Source: Aquitalea aquatica
GTDB taxonomy: Bacteria; Pseudomonadota; Gammaproteobacteria; Burkholderiales; Chromobacteriaceae
DNA: 64,000 nt
Reading direction: 5' to 3'
Assembly (NCBI RefSeq): GCF_013911085.1
Contig: NZ_JACERN010000039.1
Span: 124,001-188,000, forward strand
Part shown: piece by piece, positions 55,782 to 64,000 of the stretch
How the letters are laid out: every line of letters begins with the position of its first letter
Numbering within the stretch: position 1 is the first letter of the stretch
The notes under the pieces: model-generated
What the model was told of the DNA's origin: nothing
Seen by the model: only the letters and a program-made list of their open reading frames with translations
The model's database searches: none
Translations under genes and position numbers: made by a program

Positions 55782-56534
55782 ATGAAGCGGGTGGATCTTC
55801 TGTTGGTGGAACAAGGACTTGCCACTTCGCGGACGGCGGCACAAAGCCTGCTGGAAAGCGGCCGGGTCAGCCTGGACGGCCAGGTCATCAGCAAGGCCAG
55901 CTCAAAGTTTCCCGCTGGCACACCCTTGCAGGTCAGGCCGGATCCGGCCGACCGCTTCGTCTCCCGTGGCGGGCAGAAGCTGGATGGGGCCTTGCGCCAG
56001 GCCGGGCTGGATATCACCGGCTGGCGAGTGCTGGATGTGGGGCAGTCTACCGGCGGCTTTACCGATTGCGCCTTACAGGCCGGGGCCGAGTATGTGGTGG
56101 GTGTGGATGTTGGCCATGATCAGCTGCACCCCAGGCTGTGGGATGACCCACGCGTACGCTGTTTTGAAGGGGTGAATGCGCGTGCGCTGGATAGCCGGAC
56201 TTTACTGCAGGCCAATGATGGCCAGCCTTTCGACCTGATGGTGTGCGATGTGTCGTTTATCTCGCTGACGCTGATCCTGCCATCGGCCCTGCCTTTGCTG
56301 GGGGAGAATGGCCGTTTGCTGGGCCTGGTCAAACCGCAGTTCGAGGTGGGGCGCGGCGCGCTGGGACATGGTGGCATCGTACGCGATGAAAGCCTGTTTG
56401 CTGGTGTGCAGGAGAAGATCAGTAATTGTCTGGACGATCTGGACTGGGAGGTTGAGCAGTGGTTTGACAGCCCGCTGACCGGTGCCGATGGCAACCGCGA
56501 GTTCTTCGTACTGGCACGCAGGGCTGTCTATTGA
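55782..56534 (+). CDS. TlyA-family rRNA 2'-O-methyltransferase
   Basis: A 250-residue protein with an S4 RNA-binding domain (residues 2-62, VDLLLVEQGLATSRTAAQSLL) and an FtsJ-type methyltransferase domain. The SAM loop is VLDVGQSTGGFTDCAL near residue 84; catalytic-type lysine in LLGLVKPQFE near residue 186. In mycobacteria TlyA methylates cytidines of 16S and 23S rRNA; the haemolysin label on such proteins is historical. ATG 55782 with AAGGAAA upstream; the frame open from 55641 precedes the S4 domain and is unlikely. Confidence 0.9.
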   Translation: MKRVDLLLVEQGLATSRTAAQSLLESGRVSLDGQVISKASSKFPAGTPLQVRPDPADRFVSRGGQKLDGALRQAGLDITGWRVLDVGQSTGGFTDCALQAGAEYVVGVDVGHDQLHPRLWDDPRVRCFEGVNARALDSRTLLQANDGQPFDLMVCDVSFISLTLILPSALPLLGENGRLLGLVKPQFEVGRGALGHGGIVRDESLFAGVQEKISNCLDDLDWEVEQWFDSPLTGADGNREFFVLARRAVY

Positions 56535-56539
56535 GCGTA

Positions 56540-56577
56540 CAAAGAAAATCCGCAGAGGCATCGCGCACTCTGCGGAT
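56540..56577 (-). terminator. Rho-independent terminator of the uspA-like gene
   Basis: ATCCGCAGAG (56548-56557) pairs with CTCTGCGGAT (56568-56577); on the minus strand it is followed by TTTTCTTT. It lies between the convergent tlyA-like and uspA-like genes. Confidence 0.75.
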
Positions 56578-56636
56578 GGCACCAGCCACCTTGCCTGTGG
56601 CCTGACGGTGCGGTGGGATATCGGCTGTGGGGTGGT

Positions 56637-57095
56637 TCAGTCTTCCTCGCCACGCACCACCAGCAGCGGGCAGTGGGTTTTGCGCATGACGTTTTCAGCA
56701 AAGCTGCCCAGCATCAGGTGAGCCAGCCCGCTGCGGCCATGGGTGCCGATGACGATCAGTTCGGCCTGGTGGCTGTCAGCAAAACGGATCAGCGCATCGG
56801 CCATGTCCTTGCCGCCCTCCCAGCTTTCTGCGATGTGGCAGTCCACCCGGCTGACGCCTTCGTTGATGGCCTGCTTTTCTGCCTTGTCCAGCACCTCGCG
56901 TGCCTGACGGAAAGCCAGATCATGCAGCTGATGGGTATCCAGCGCACCCACGCCCTCGATGGCCATGTCGCGCAAACTGGCCACATGCACCAGCGACAGC
57001 CTGGATTGCGCCATTTTTGCAATACGTAGTGCCTCGGCTAGAGCCTTTGCAGAAGTTCGGCTACCATCTACTGCAATAACAATGTGTTGATACAT
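56637..57095 (-). CDS. Universal stress protein, UspA family
   Basis: A 152-residue single-domain Usp. HIVIAVDGSRTSAKAL at the N-terminus and the nucleotide motif GTHGRSGLAHLMLGSFAENV near residues 118-137 (G-x2-G-x9-G-S) indicate ATP binding. Role in stress survival is inferred from family. ATG 57095 follows GAGGAGCACTCC, a good ribosome binding site. No partner gene is adjacent. Confidence 0.9.
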   Translation of the reverse strand: MYQHIVIAVDGSRTSAKALAEALRIAKMAQSRLSLVHVASLRDMAIEGVGALDTHQLHDLAFRQAREVLDKAEKQAINEGVSRVDCHIAESWEGGKDMADALIRFADSHQAELIVIGTHGRSGLAHLMLGSFAENVMRKTHCPLLVVRGEED

Positions 57096-57364
57096 GGAGT
57101 GCTCCTCAGAAAACCGTCGCTCGCGCCAGGTCAGATGGCGGCGCTGTCTGCCCATGACAGCCTTGCCGGGCGGACAGAAGCGGCTGAATGCCTTGTTTGA
57201 TTTCAGGATACTCGCGGCAGATGAAAGACTCTCCGAACTAATTGTTATGCACTTGATCTATAGCAAATTCGAACAGGCCATGTGCCACGTTTAATGCGTG
57301 AGCCCATGGTCAGCCGCTATTGTGGTTTGACCTATTCGCACATTGAGGGGGATGGTTTTACATC

Positions 57365-57679
57365 ATGTTGATCTTTGCTTTGCTGTCCTTGCTGGTCATT
57401 GCTGCCATCGTTGCCTGGAGTCTGAAATCGGGCAAGCGCAACAACAGGAAGGGAGCGGACGATAGCCGCATCTACGCAGCACATACCCAATCCCGGCCAC
57501 TGGAGCCGCTGGAACACAGCACGGGCCACGCATTCGGCTTGTTGCTCAAGGCTGCCCGCGGTGACCGTTCGGTAGTGGAAAAGTGGATCATGGCCGAACA
57601 GCACCAGAATATCCCGCCGATCAGCCGCGATGGTGCGATCGAGCAACTGGCCCAGCGCCTGCAGGCCAGCCGCCGCTAG
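57365..57679 (+). CDS. Small N-terminally anchored membrane protein, function unknown
   Basis: A 104-residue protein with one hydrophobic segment (residues 2-19), a basic stretch (GKRNNRKG) and a soluble tail ending RLQASRR. GAGGGGGATGG lies ahead of ATG 57365. The stop codon sits in a hairpin that also contains the stop of the convergent ggt gene. Not recognised. Confidence 0.65.
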   Translation: MLIFALLSLLVIAAIVAWSLKSGKRNNRKGADDSRIYAAHTQSRPLEPLEHSTGHAFGLLLKAARGDRSVVEKWIMAEQHQNIPPISRDGAIEQLAQRLQASRR

Positions 57680-57689
57680 CCTTAGCGGC
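57672..57689. terminator. Hairpin containing both convergent stop codons
   Basis: GCCGCTA (57672-57678) pairs with TAGCGGC (57683-57689) around GCCT. The TAG of the plus-strand gene (57677-57679) and the TAA of ggt (57684-57682) lie within it. There is no T-run. Confidence 0.45.
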
Positions 57690-59400
57690 CGAGCACCAAC
57701 CCTTCGCGGCGCGGATCTGCGCCGCCGATATAACCGTTAGCAGTTTTGACCAGCGCCGACAGGCCACTGGTCATTTCCACCATCTTCACCTGATGGCCCA
57801 GCGCCGTCAGCGTACTGGCCTGCACATCCAGCCCCTGCCCAGCTTCCAGTTCGGTGGCACCATTGCGGTTGCCATAGTGCGCCAGGCTGACCGCCTGTTG
57901 TGGGTCCAGTTTCCAATCCAGCAGGGCGATCAGTGTCTGGGCCACGTAGCCGATGATCTGGCTGCCACCGGGTGAGCCAGTAGCCAGCAGGAACTGCCCC
58001 TTGCTGTCGAATACCATTGTGGGTGACATGCTACTGCGCGGCCGCTTGCGTGCCTCCACCCGGTTGGCCACCGGCTGGCCCTTGTCTTCCGGCGCGAAGG
58101 AAAAATCGGTCAGCTGGTTATTGAGCAAAAAGCCCTTGACCAGCATGCGGCTGCCAAACTGGTCTTCAATCGAGCTGGTCATGCTGACCACCCGTCCTTG
58201 CCGATCCACGATATTGAGATGCGAGGTGCTGGGCAATTCCACCGCATTATCCCTGCCATAGGCCGATAGTTTGACGCCAGCTGGCTCACCGGCGCTGGCC
58301 GTGCCCATGCTGCGCTCTGGCCGGATCAATTGGCTGCGTTGCTGCACATAATCGGTGGCGACCAGTGCCGTGCTGGGGACGCTGGCAAAGGCCGGGTCGG
58401 CCAGGTAGCGGTTGCGATCGGCAAAGGCCAGTTTGCCCGCTTCGGCGAACAGGTGAATGGTGGAGCCGGCGGTGGGGGACATGTCCGCCAGCGGGAAGCG
58501 TTGCAGCATGCCCAGCATTTGCAGCACTGCCACGCCGCCAGAGCTGGGGGCATCCATACCGCAGACTTGCCAGCTGCGATAGGGAGCGCACAGCGGTTTG
58601 CGTTCGATGGCCTGATAGGCTGCCAGATCGGCGGGCAGCATGCGGCCCGGATTGCGCGGATGTTGATTGACCTTGGCGATGATGGCAGCGCCGATCTCAC
58701 CTTCGTAAAAGGCACGTGGGCCGCGGCGGGCAATCAGCTCTAAGGTCGCGGCATACTCGGGGTTTTTCAGCAGGCTGCCCATGGGCTTGGGCTGGCCATC
58801 GGGCTGATAGAAATAGCGCCGCGCGGCCTCATCTTCCCGCAGAAACCGGTCGCTGGTAAGCAGGCTGTACAACCTTGGTGAAATGGCAAAACCCTGTTGT
58901 GCCAGCTGGATGGCCGGCTGGAACAAGCTGGCCCATGGCAGGTGGCCACCCTGCTGGTGTGCCAGCTTCAGCATGGCCAGAACGCCGGGTACCCCAACCG
59001 AGCGCCCACCCACTACCGCCTGATAAAAGTCCATGGGCTGGCCCTGCGCTTGCAGGAACAGCTTGCCATCGGCCGTGGCCGGCGCGGTCTCCCGGCCATC
59101 GAAGCTAGTAAGCTTGTGGCCATCGTAATACAGCATGAAGGCGCCACCACCGATGCCTGATGATTGTGGTTCGGTCAGGCCCAGCACCAGCTGGGCGGCG
59201 ATGGCGGCATCAATGGCGCTGCCACCGCGCTGCATGATTTCCAGTGCAGCCTTGCTGGCATAAGGATTGGCGGTCGATACCATGCTGTTGCGTGCACTGA
59301 CGGCGGGGCGGGGGCTAAAGCCGCTGGCAGCTTCCGGAGCAGCGGTTTCCGCCAGGGCGGGCAGGGCGCACAGCAAAAGCAGCAGACTGCGTAACAGCAT
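57682..59400 (-). CDS. ggt: Gamma-glutamyltransferase
   Basis: A 572-residue Ntn-hydrolase that processes itself into two subunits and cleaves gamma-glutamyl bonds such as in glutathione. Signal peptide at residues 1-17 (LLRSLLLLLCALPALA), so it acts in the periplasm. The autocleavage/nucleophile threonine is T392 in ELPSTSHLNIVD; GSPGGSQIIGY near residue 480 is the substrate loop. Length and layout match E. coli Ggt (580). The next gene upstream on this strand is a glutamine synthetase-type ligase, 182 bp away. Confidence 0.95.
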   Translation of the reverse strand: MLLRSLLLLLCALPALAETAAPEAASGFSPRPAVSARNSMVSTANPYASKAALEIMQRGGSAIDAAIAAQLVLGLTEPQSSGIGGGAFMLYYDGHKLTSFDGRETAPATADGKLFLQAQGQPMDFYQAVVGGRSVGVPGVLAMLKLAHQQGGHLPWASLFQPAIQLAQQGFAISPRLYSLLTSDRFLREDEAARRYFYQPDGQPKPMGSLLKNPEYAATLELIARRGPRAFYEGEIGAAIIAKVNQHPRNPGRMLPADLAAYQAIERKPLCAPYRSWQVCGMDAPSSGGVAVLQMLGMLQRFPLADMSPTAGSTIHLFAEAGKLAFADRNRYLADPAFASVPSTALVATDYVQQRSQLIRPERSMGTASAGEPAGVKLSAYGRDNAVELPSTSHLNIVDRQGRVVSMTSSIEDQFGSRMLVKGFLLNNQLTDFSFAPEDKGQPVANRVEARKRPRSSMSPTMVFDSKGQFLLATGSPGGSQIIGYVAQTLIALLDWKLDPQQAVSLAHYGNRNGATELEAGQGLDVQASTLTALGHQVKMVEMTSGLSALVKTANGYIGGADPRREGLVLGR

Positions 59401-59528
59401 GAAGATGAACCTCGCTTGCGATGGGGTGGGTCAGCCATGGCCTCGCCGGAGGTGGCGGGCGGCGTGAAAGGCATGTGGACAATGGTGCGACAGCACCGGG
59501 TGAGGGTCAATTCAGCGCGGTCAGCCAT

Positions 59529-59564
59529 GAAAAACGGCCTGGCACATTGCTGTGGCAGGCCGTT
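59529..59564 (-). terminator. Rho-independent terminator of the PuuA-like gene
   Basis: AACGGCCTG (59533-59541) pairs with CAGGCCGTT (59556-59564), with an inner CACA/TGTG stem. On the minus strand it is followed by TTTCAT. Confidence 0.75.
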
Positions 59565-59582
59565 ATTAATTTCACGACTGTA

Positions 59583-60935
59583 TCAGGACAGGGTGGCCAG
59601 GTATTGGCGCTCCCATGGCGTGATCTGGTTGTGGAAATGGCTGAGTTCCACATCCTTGACCGCCAGATAGGCTGCGCTGAATTCGCTGCCGAACAGGCGT
59701 TCGGCCGTGTCATGAGCGGCCATCAGGGCGCAGGCGGCATCCAGGGTATTGGGCAGGGTGGCGGCGTCGGCATTGTTGAAGACATTGCCAACAGCCGGCT
59801 CGCTCGGGCTGAGCTTTTCTTCTACGCCGAGCAGCCCTGCACCCAGGCTGGCGGCCAGCGACAGGTAGGCATTGGCATCACAGCCGGGCAGGCGGTTTTC
59901 CACACGACGGGCTTCCGGGCCGGAAACCGGCACCCGGATGCCGACCGAGCGGTTGTCCACGCCCCAGCTGACATTGACCGGTGCGGCCAGGCCCTTGACG
60001 AAGCGGCGGAAGGAATTGGGGCTGGGGCAGAACAGCGGCATCAGGTGCGGCAGATACTGTTGCAGGCCACCAATGTAATGGAAAAACTCGGCGCTGGCCT
60101 CGCCATTGGCCTGGCTGAACACATTATTGCCCTGGCCATCCACCACGCTCTGGTGCAAGTGCATCGAACTACCCGGCTGCCCCGGCAGCGGCTTGGCCAT
60201 GCAGACCACGGTCAGACCGTGCTGGTAGCCGATTTCCTTCAGCGCGTACTTGAACAGGAAGGTCTGGTCGGCCAGCTCCAGCGCATTGCCATGCTTGAGG
60301 TTGATCTCGAACTGGCTGGGGCCCATTTCGTGCACATAGGTGTCGGTCTGGATGCCCAGTTGCTCACAGGCGCGGTACAGGTCGTCGAAAAAGCCTTCCA
60401 GATCGTTGAGCGTGGAAAAGCTGAAGGCATCGAAGCCGGTTTCGCGGCGGCCGGTACGCAGGGCCGGTGCCTGGAAGGCCTGGTCCGGATTGGCGTGCGC
60501 ATCGAAGATGTAAAACTCCAGCTCCGGGGCCACCACCGGGGTCCAGCCCCGTGCCTGGTAGCGCGCCAGGATGTTCTTCAGTGCCGAACGTGGAGCCAGC
60601 GGCGACAGGCTGCCATCGTGGTCGATGTTGTCGCACACCACCATGGCACGCGGGGTTTTGGCCCACGGTACCGGGCGCAGGGTGGCGAAATCCGGGCGCA
60701 GCACGACATCGGGGTCGTTTTCGCCATAAAAGCGGTAGTCGGGAAATTCGCCCACGCAGGTCTGGATGGCGACGGCACGGGCAATACGCAATTCCTGGCC
60801 CTTGATCAGGGCCTTGGCGGGCAGGGTTTTGCCACGGGCAAAGCCACTGACATCAGCAAAGGCCAGCTCAACGTCACGGACGTTTTGCTGAGTCAACCAT
60901 TCGGCTTGAGCGGCCGTGATGGAGTGTTGGGACAT
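59583..60935 (-). CDS. Glutamine synthetase-family ligase, PuuA (gamma-glutamylputrescine synthetase)-like
   Basis: A 450-residue GS-fold enzyme. N-terminal beta-grasp domain with DVELAFADVSGFARGK; catalytic domain with APELEFYIFDAHANPDQ near residue 143, HEMGPSQFEINLKHGNALELADQ near residue 210, and CMAKPLPGQPGSSMHLHQS near residue 255. Length and divergence place it with the gamma-glutamyl polyamine/amine ligases rather than GlnA (about 470). Likely ligates glutamate to an amine such as putrescine; substrate unproven. ATG 60935 with GGGGAGA ahead; ggt lies downstream. Confidence 0.85.
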   Translation of the reverse strand: MSQHSITAAQAEWLTQQNVRDVELAFADVSGFARGKTLPAKALIKGQELRIARAVAIQTCVGEFPDYRFYGENDPDVVLRPDFATLRPVPWAKTPRAMVVCDNIDHDGSLSPLAPRSALKNILARYQARGWTPVVAPELEFYIFDAHANPDQAFQAPALRTGRRETGFDAFSFSTLNDLEGFFDDLYRACEQLGIQTDTYVHEMGPSQFEINLKHGNALELADQTFLFKYALKEIGYQHGLTVVCMAKPLPGQPGSSMHLHQSVVDGQGNNVFSQANGEASAEFFHYIGGLQQYLPHLMPLFCPSPNSFRRFVKGLAAPVNVSWGVDNRSVGIRVPVSGPEARRVENRLPGCDANAYLSLAASLGAGLLGVEEKLSPSEPAVGNVFNNADAATLPNTLDAACALMAAHDTAERLFGSEFSAAYLAVKDVELSHFHNQITPWERQYLATLS

Positions 60936-61089
60936 GCAGGTCTCCCCTGGAGTGTTCTCGATTGTTTCATCTATCTGCCTGTCTGTCGGTGCTGCATTTT
61001 TTTGATTTTGCGGGCTGAGCCCTGTGGGCATTATGCCACCGGCAGGAGGGAGGGCAAGCGCGACGTCGATGCGGCTGGTCATGGCCAAT

Positions 61090-61125
61090 AAAAAAACCGG
61101 CCCTGCATCCAGGCAAGGCCGGTTT
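61090..61125 (-). terminator. Rho-independent terminator of the chemoreceptor gene
   Basis: AAACCGGCC (61094-61102) pairs with GGCCGGTTT (61117-61125); on the minus strand TTTATTGG follows. Confidence 0.85.
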
Positions 61126-61148
61126 GATCACAAGCAGGAACAGAGAGC

Positions 61149-62759
61149 TTACAGTCGGAAACGTGATACCGACTGGTGCAGCTGGCGGGCGTGCTGGTCG
61201 ATATTCTGCATGGCATCGACAGCCAGCTTGACCGAGCTTTGGGTTTCTTCCACCACACCGGCTACCTGCTCCACGCTGACGGCGATATTCGCACCGGCCT
61301 GGCTTTGCTCGGTCATGGCACTCACGACGGAATGCAGGCTTTCCAGTGCGCTGTGGGCCTGGCGGCTGATGGTATCCAGCGTTTGGGCGGCCTGATTGGC
61401 CTTGCCTACCCCAAGCTGCACGGCCGGGCGGATTTCCTGCATGCGGCCGGCCACGGTGCCGGTTTCATCCACCACGGCCTGGACGATGCTGGTGATTTCA
61501 TTGGTGGCGCTGGCGGTGCGCTCGGCCAGCTTGCGTACTTCGTCGGCTACCACGGCAAAGCCACGGCCCATTTCACCGGCACGGGCGGCCTCGATGGCGG
61601 CATTCAGTGCCAGCAGATTGGTCTGGTTGGCGATGTCGCGAATGGTCTCGGCAATACCACTGATGTTACGGGTGCGCTCGGCCAGGCTGCCAACCAGATC
61701 GCTGACATCGCCCACCTGGCTGGCGATGGATTCGATGCCGCTGGCCGCTTCCTTGGCCACCAGTTCACCCTCACGTGCCAGCTGGCTGGAGCGGCGGGCA
61801 CCCTCTTCCGAGCCGCCGGCATTATCCTTGACGTGATCAATGCTGACCGATAGCTGCTCGATGGAGGCCGCTGCAGAGGCGGTGGAATTGCTGGCAATGC
61901 CGGACACTTCGTCCACCTTGTTCATTTGCGTCGACAGCTGCTGGCCGGCGTGGCCGATATCGTCGGTGGACTGGCGAATCTGGTTGATCATTTCGCGCAG
62001 CTTCTGCTGCATTTCGTGCATGGCAGCCAGCAGGCTTTGTGGCGGGCCGTTGACCTGAATTTGCTGGGTCAGGTCGCCCTGGGCAATCTGGCGTACCACT
62101 TGCGCCGCATAGCCAGGCTCGCCACCCAGCGAGCGTACGATGCTGCGCGACATGGCACTGCCCAGCAGGATGAGGGCCAGCACCGAAACCCCGCTGAGAA
62201 TCAGCAGGATAGTGCCCTGACGCCAGAACAAGGCGTCGATGTCATCAATGAAGAAGCCGGTACCCACCGTCCAGCCCCAGGGGTCGAAGCGCACCACGCC
62301 GTTGAGCTTGGGCAGCTGTTCCTTGCTGGCCCCGCGTGAGGTCAGGATGGTGACGATGCCGTAATGGTCTTTTTGCAGTGCCTCGTTGTAGACGGCTACC
62401 GTGGTGCGGCCATCGGGCACGGTGCTACCCATGTCCACCTTGCCTTCACGCTCAGTCTTGGGGTGCAGCACCAGGCGGTTGTCGCTGTCGCGGGCAAAGA
62501 AGTAGATGTCATTCACCTTCAGTGCCTTCAGCGTCTTGCGTGCCATGTCCTGTGCCTGCTGCCGGCTGAGTTTGCCGCTGGCTTCCTGCTTGGCGTAATA
62601 ATCCAGCGTGTTCTCGGCCATGCGCAGCAACAGGGTGATCTGTTCGTGCTTTTCGCTCTGCAGCGTGCTACGGGTGATGTACAGCGAGGTGGCGGCCAGC
62701 GTGATCAGCGCGATCAGACTGGCAGCAATGATGATGAGCAAGCGGGTATTGACGCGCAC
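61149..62759 (-). CDS. Methyl-accepting chemotaxis protein with Cache sensor
   Basis: A 536-residue chemoreceptor. First membrane helix near residues 7-29, a periplasmic single-Cache domain (about 32-180, with [18 protein letters not shown] and [14 protein letters not shown]), second helix about 190-212, HAMP, and a cytoplasmic signalling hairpin with [26 protein letters not shown]. No C-terminal pentapeptide tether for CheR is present. The start is GTG 62759; ligand unknown. No che genes lie in the window. Confidence 0.93.
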   Translation of the reverse strand: MRVNTRLLIIIAASLIALITLAATSLYITRSTLQSEKHEQITLLLRMAENTLDYYAKQEASGKLSRQQAQDMARKTLKALKVNDIYFFARDSDNRLVLHPKTEREGKVDMGSTVPDGRTTVAVYNEALQKDHYGIVTILTSRGASKEQLPKLNGVVRFDPWGWTVGTGFFIDDIDALFWRQGTILLILSGVSVLALILLGSAMSRSIVRSLGGEPGYAAQVVRQIAQGDLTQQIQVNGPPQSLLAAMHEMQQKLREMINQIRQSTDDIGHAGQQLSTQMNKVDEVSGIASNSTASAAASIEQLSVSIDHVKDNAGGSEEGARRSSQLAREGELVAKEAASGIESIASQVGDVSDLVGSLAERTRNISGIAETIRDIANQTNLLALNAAIEAARAGEMGRGFAVVADEVRKLAERTASATNEITSIVQAVVDETGTVAGRMQEIRPAVQLGVGKANQAAQTLDTISRQAHSALESLHSVVSAMTEQSQAGANIAVSVEQVAGVVEETQSSVKLAVDAMQNIDQHARQLHQSVSRFRL

Positions 62760-62917
62760 GATGGCAGTCCCCTTGGCTGGAGATAGTTTTTAAAATGGCG
62801 TGGTCTGTAAAATGTTGCAGCAAATTTACCGCAGCATTGTTAATACTAAACGCTGGGTCGAGCAGAAATAACTGCTGAAAACCCCTAGTCGCTAGCTTAT
62901 TGCTGCGGATTCTCTAC

Positions 62918-64000
62918 TTATAGTCTTTGCTCGGATAAAGCGGCAGTAAAAACTGTGAAATCAAGTTCGACCTGATCGGCATAACTCATGGCATAGCTGG
63001 CAATGGCCTGGTCGAATTTGTCCGACTGGCCGATATAGCCCGCCATTTCCGCAGCCCGGCCACCGGATTTGGCATGTGCGCGTGCCAGGGCCCAGGCACA
63101 AGCCTGGCCAAATGCCGCCAGGCTTTCCGGTGAGTCGAATGACTCCAGTGCCGGCGCTGCTTTCATGTCGCGCAGCTGGCGCACATAGAAATGGCGCTCA
63201 CCCGGCCCGCTAGTCCAGCCCAGGAACAGGTCGCTGGCCGCCTGCATCAGCCGCTGGCCAAACACAACGCGCTTGCCCTGATGGCCGTGTACGCATTGCT
63301 GGGTGTAGGGCTCCAGTACCGAGCTGCGTGCTTCTTTCAATTGCAGGAATAGCGGCTGGTCGTATTCGTCCTGCAGCAGCATCACCAGGCAGCGGGTGCC
63401 GACACTACCTACCCCGACTACCTTGAAGGCGGCATCCACCAGCCGGAAGCGGCTGAGCAGGGTGCGGCGGTCTTCCTTCAGCGTGGCGCTGTATTCGGCC
63501 AGCATGGGCTGCAGCAAGTCGTGTGGTGTGCCATCGCCCAGCCAGTGTTCGTCATTACCCCAGACCTGGTCTTGCTGTTGCATGTGGAAGATGACTGGCG
63601 GGTTGTCGCGCAGGCGCAGGCTGCCGTCTTCCAGCACGGTCATCTTGGGCAGCAGCTTTTCCTGGGTCTGGCCGCGTGCCTTGTCGGCCAGCTTCAGCAA
63701 CTGCTGGCGGATGGTGTCGTTGCTGGCCCGTGCCAGCAATTGTTCGAAGCCTACCTTGCAGTACCACAATTCCAGCTGACTCATCTGGGCATATTCCTGC
63801 ATGCGCCGGCGATAGGTTCCCACCAGCTGGCACACCGCCTGCCGCGCTGCACTGTTGCTGAAGCCGCGATTGCGTGCGGCCAGCACCACGCTGACCGCCA
63901 GGCGCTTGATGTCCCATTCCCATGGTGCCTGATGTGTTTCGTCGAAGTCGTTGATGTCAAACATCAGCTGGCGTTCCGGCGAAGCAAAGAAGCCGTAGTT
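62918..64000 (-). CDS. DUF2252 family protein, 5' end outside window
   Basis: A protein of at least 360 residues running off the right edge. The visible part starts NYGFFASPERQLMFDINDFDE, followed by PWEWDIKRLAVSVVLAARNRG, the core of DUF2252, which resembles aminoglycoside phosphotransferase-like kinases. The ATG at 63964 is internal, since the conserved CGDAHLxNFG part must lie further right. Function unknown. The 158 bp between it and the chemoreceptor gene show no gene. Confidence 0.85.
   Translation of the reverse strand, partial: NYGFFASPERQLMFDINDFDETHQAPWEWDIKRLAVSVVLAARNRGFSNSAARQAVCQLVGTYRRRMQEYAQMSQLELWYCKVGFEQLLARASNDTIRQQLLKLADKARGQTQEKLLPKMTVLEDGSLRLRDNPPVIFHMQQQDQVWGNDEHWLGDGTPHDLLQPMLAEYSATLKEDRRTLLSRFRLVDAAFKVVGVGSVGTRCLVMLLQDEYDQPLFLQLKEARSSVLEPYTQQCVHGHQGKRVVFGQRLMQAASDLFLGWTSGPGERHFYVRQLRDMKAAPALESFDSPESLAAFGQACAWALARAHAKSGGRAAEMAGYIGQSDKFDQAIASYAMSYADQVELDFTVFTAALSEQRL

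Noticed and set aside
55545-55844. Minus-strand open frame overlapping the start of the tlyA-like gene
   Set aside because: Runs into AT-rich non-coding DNA and overlaps the S4 domain on the other strand; no family resemblance.

Overview
The window looks like GC-rich chromosomal DNA of a betaproteobacterium. The protein styles (GatCAB, PCuAC, CNP1-like, Neisseriales-type dcw order with murC directly followed by ddl) fit the Neisseriales, family Chromobacteriaceae (Chromobacterium/Aquitalea/Vogesella type). This assignment is inferred from protein character and gene order, not from a marker search. I see no prophage, transposase, integrase, CRISPR array, rRNA or tRNA; almost everything is ordinary core genome.

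Layout. 1-6000: the end of a dinB gene with a SelT/W-like redox protein, a candidate 6S-like RNA, a PCuAC copper chaperone, MarC, an AraC regulator, a GFA-domain protein with an AzlCD exporter, and a fatty acid hydroxylase/sterol desaturase. 6076-11603 (minus strand): the rod-shape operon mreB-mreC-mreD-mrdA-rodA. Divergent from it is gatC-gatA-gatB (11911-15269), closed by a strong terminator. 15563-33544: a complete division and cell wall (dcw) cluster: promoter and MraZ operator, mraZ, rsmH, ftsL, ftsI, murE, murF, mraY, murD, ftsW, murG, murC, ddl, ftsQ, ftsA, ftsZ, then lpxC and a small membrane protein. Most junctions overlap or are only a few bases wide, so translation is probably coupled. 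murB is missing from the cluster.

33605-37924: moaC, an EamA permease, a CNP1-like exported protein, an NRDE protein, a TusA-like protein and pyrC. 38337-44223: oppABCDF peptide importer with palindromic sites upstream of oppA, tandem hairpins between oppA and oppB, and a terminator. 44314-55358: an exported M48 protease, tcdA, a small zinc-ribbon protein, threonine aldolase, an exported alpha/beta hydrolase, a very small fimbrial-subunit-like protein next to an AT-rich stretch, an S9 oligopeptidase, a GST-fold protein, an acetyltransferase, a cupin, YceH and a BCCT transporter. 55782-64000: TlyA-type methyltransferase, UspA, a small membrane protein, gamma-glutamyltransferase, a PuuA/GlnA-type ligase, a chemoreceptor and a DUF2252 protein cut by the window edge.

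How it works together. The left half is largely envelope growth: MreBCD/PBP2/RodA for elongation, and FtsZ/A/Q/L/I/W with Mur enzymes for septation and precursor supply, with LpxC feeding lipid A. The right half is nutrient uptake and small-molecule metabolism. The most interesting signals are regulatory: a 19-bp direct repeat placed identically upstream of two promoters around the AraC gene, a 6S-like RNA, a near-perfect 30-bp palindrome upstream of oppA, a hairpin burying the mreC ribosome binding site, and an NtrC-like dyad upstream of the EamA permease. I did not find a convincing new multi-gene system.
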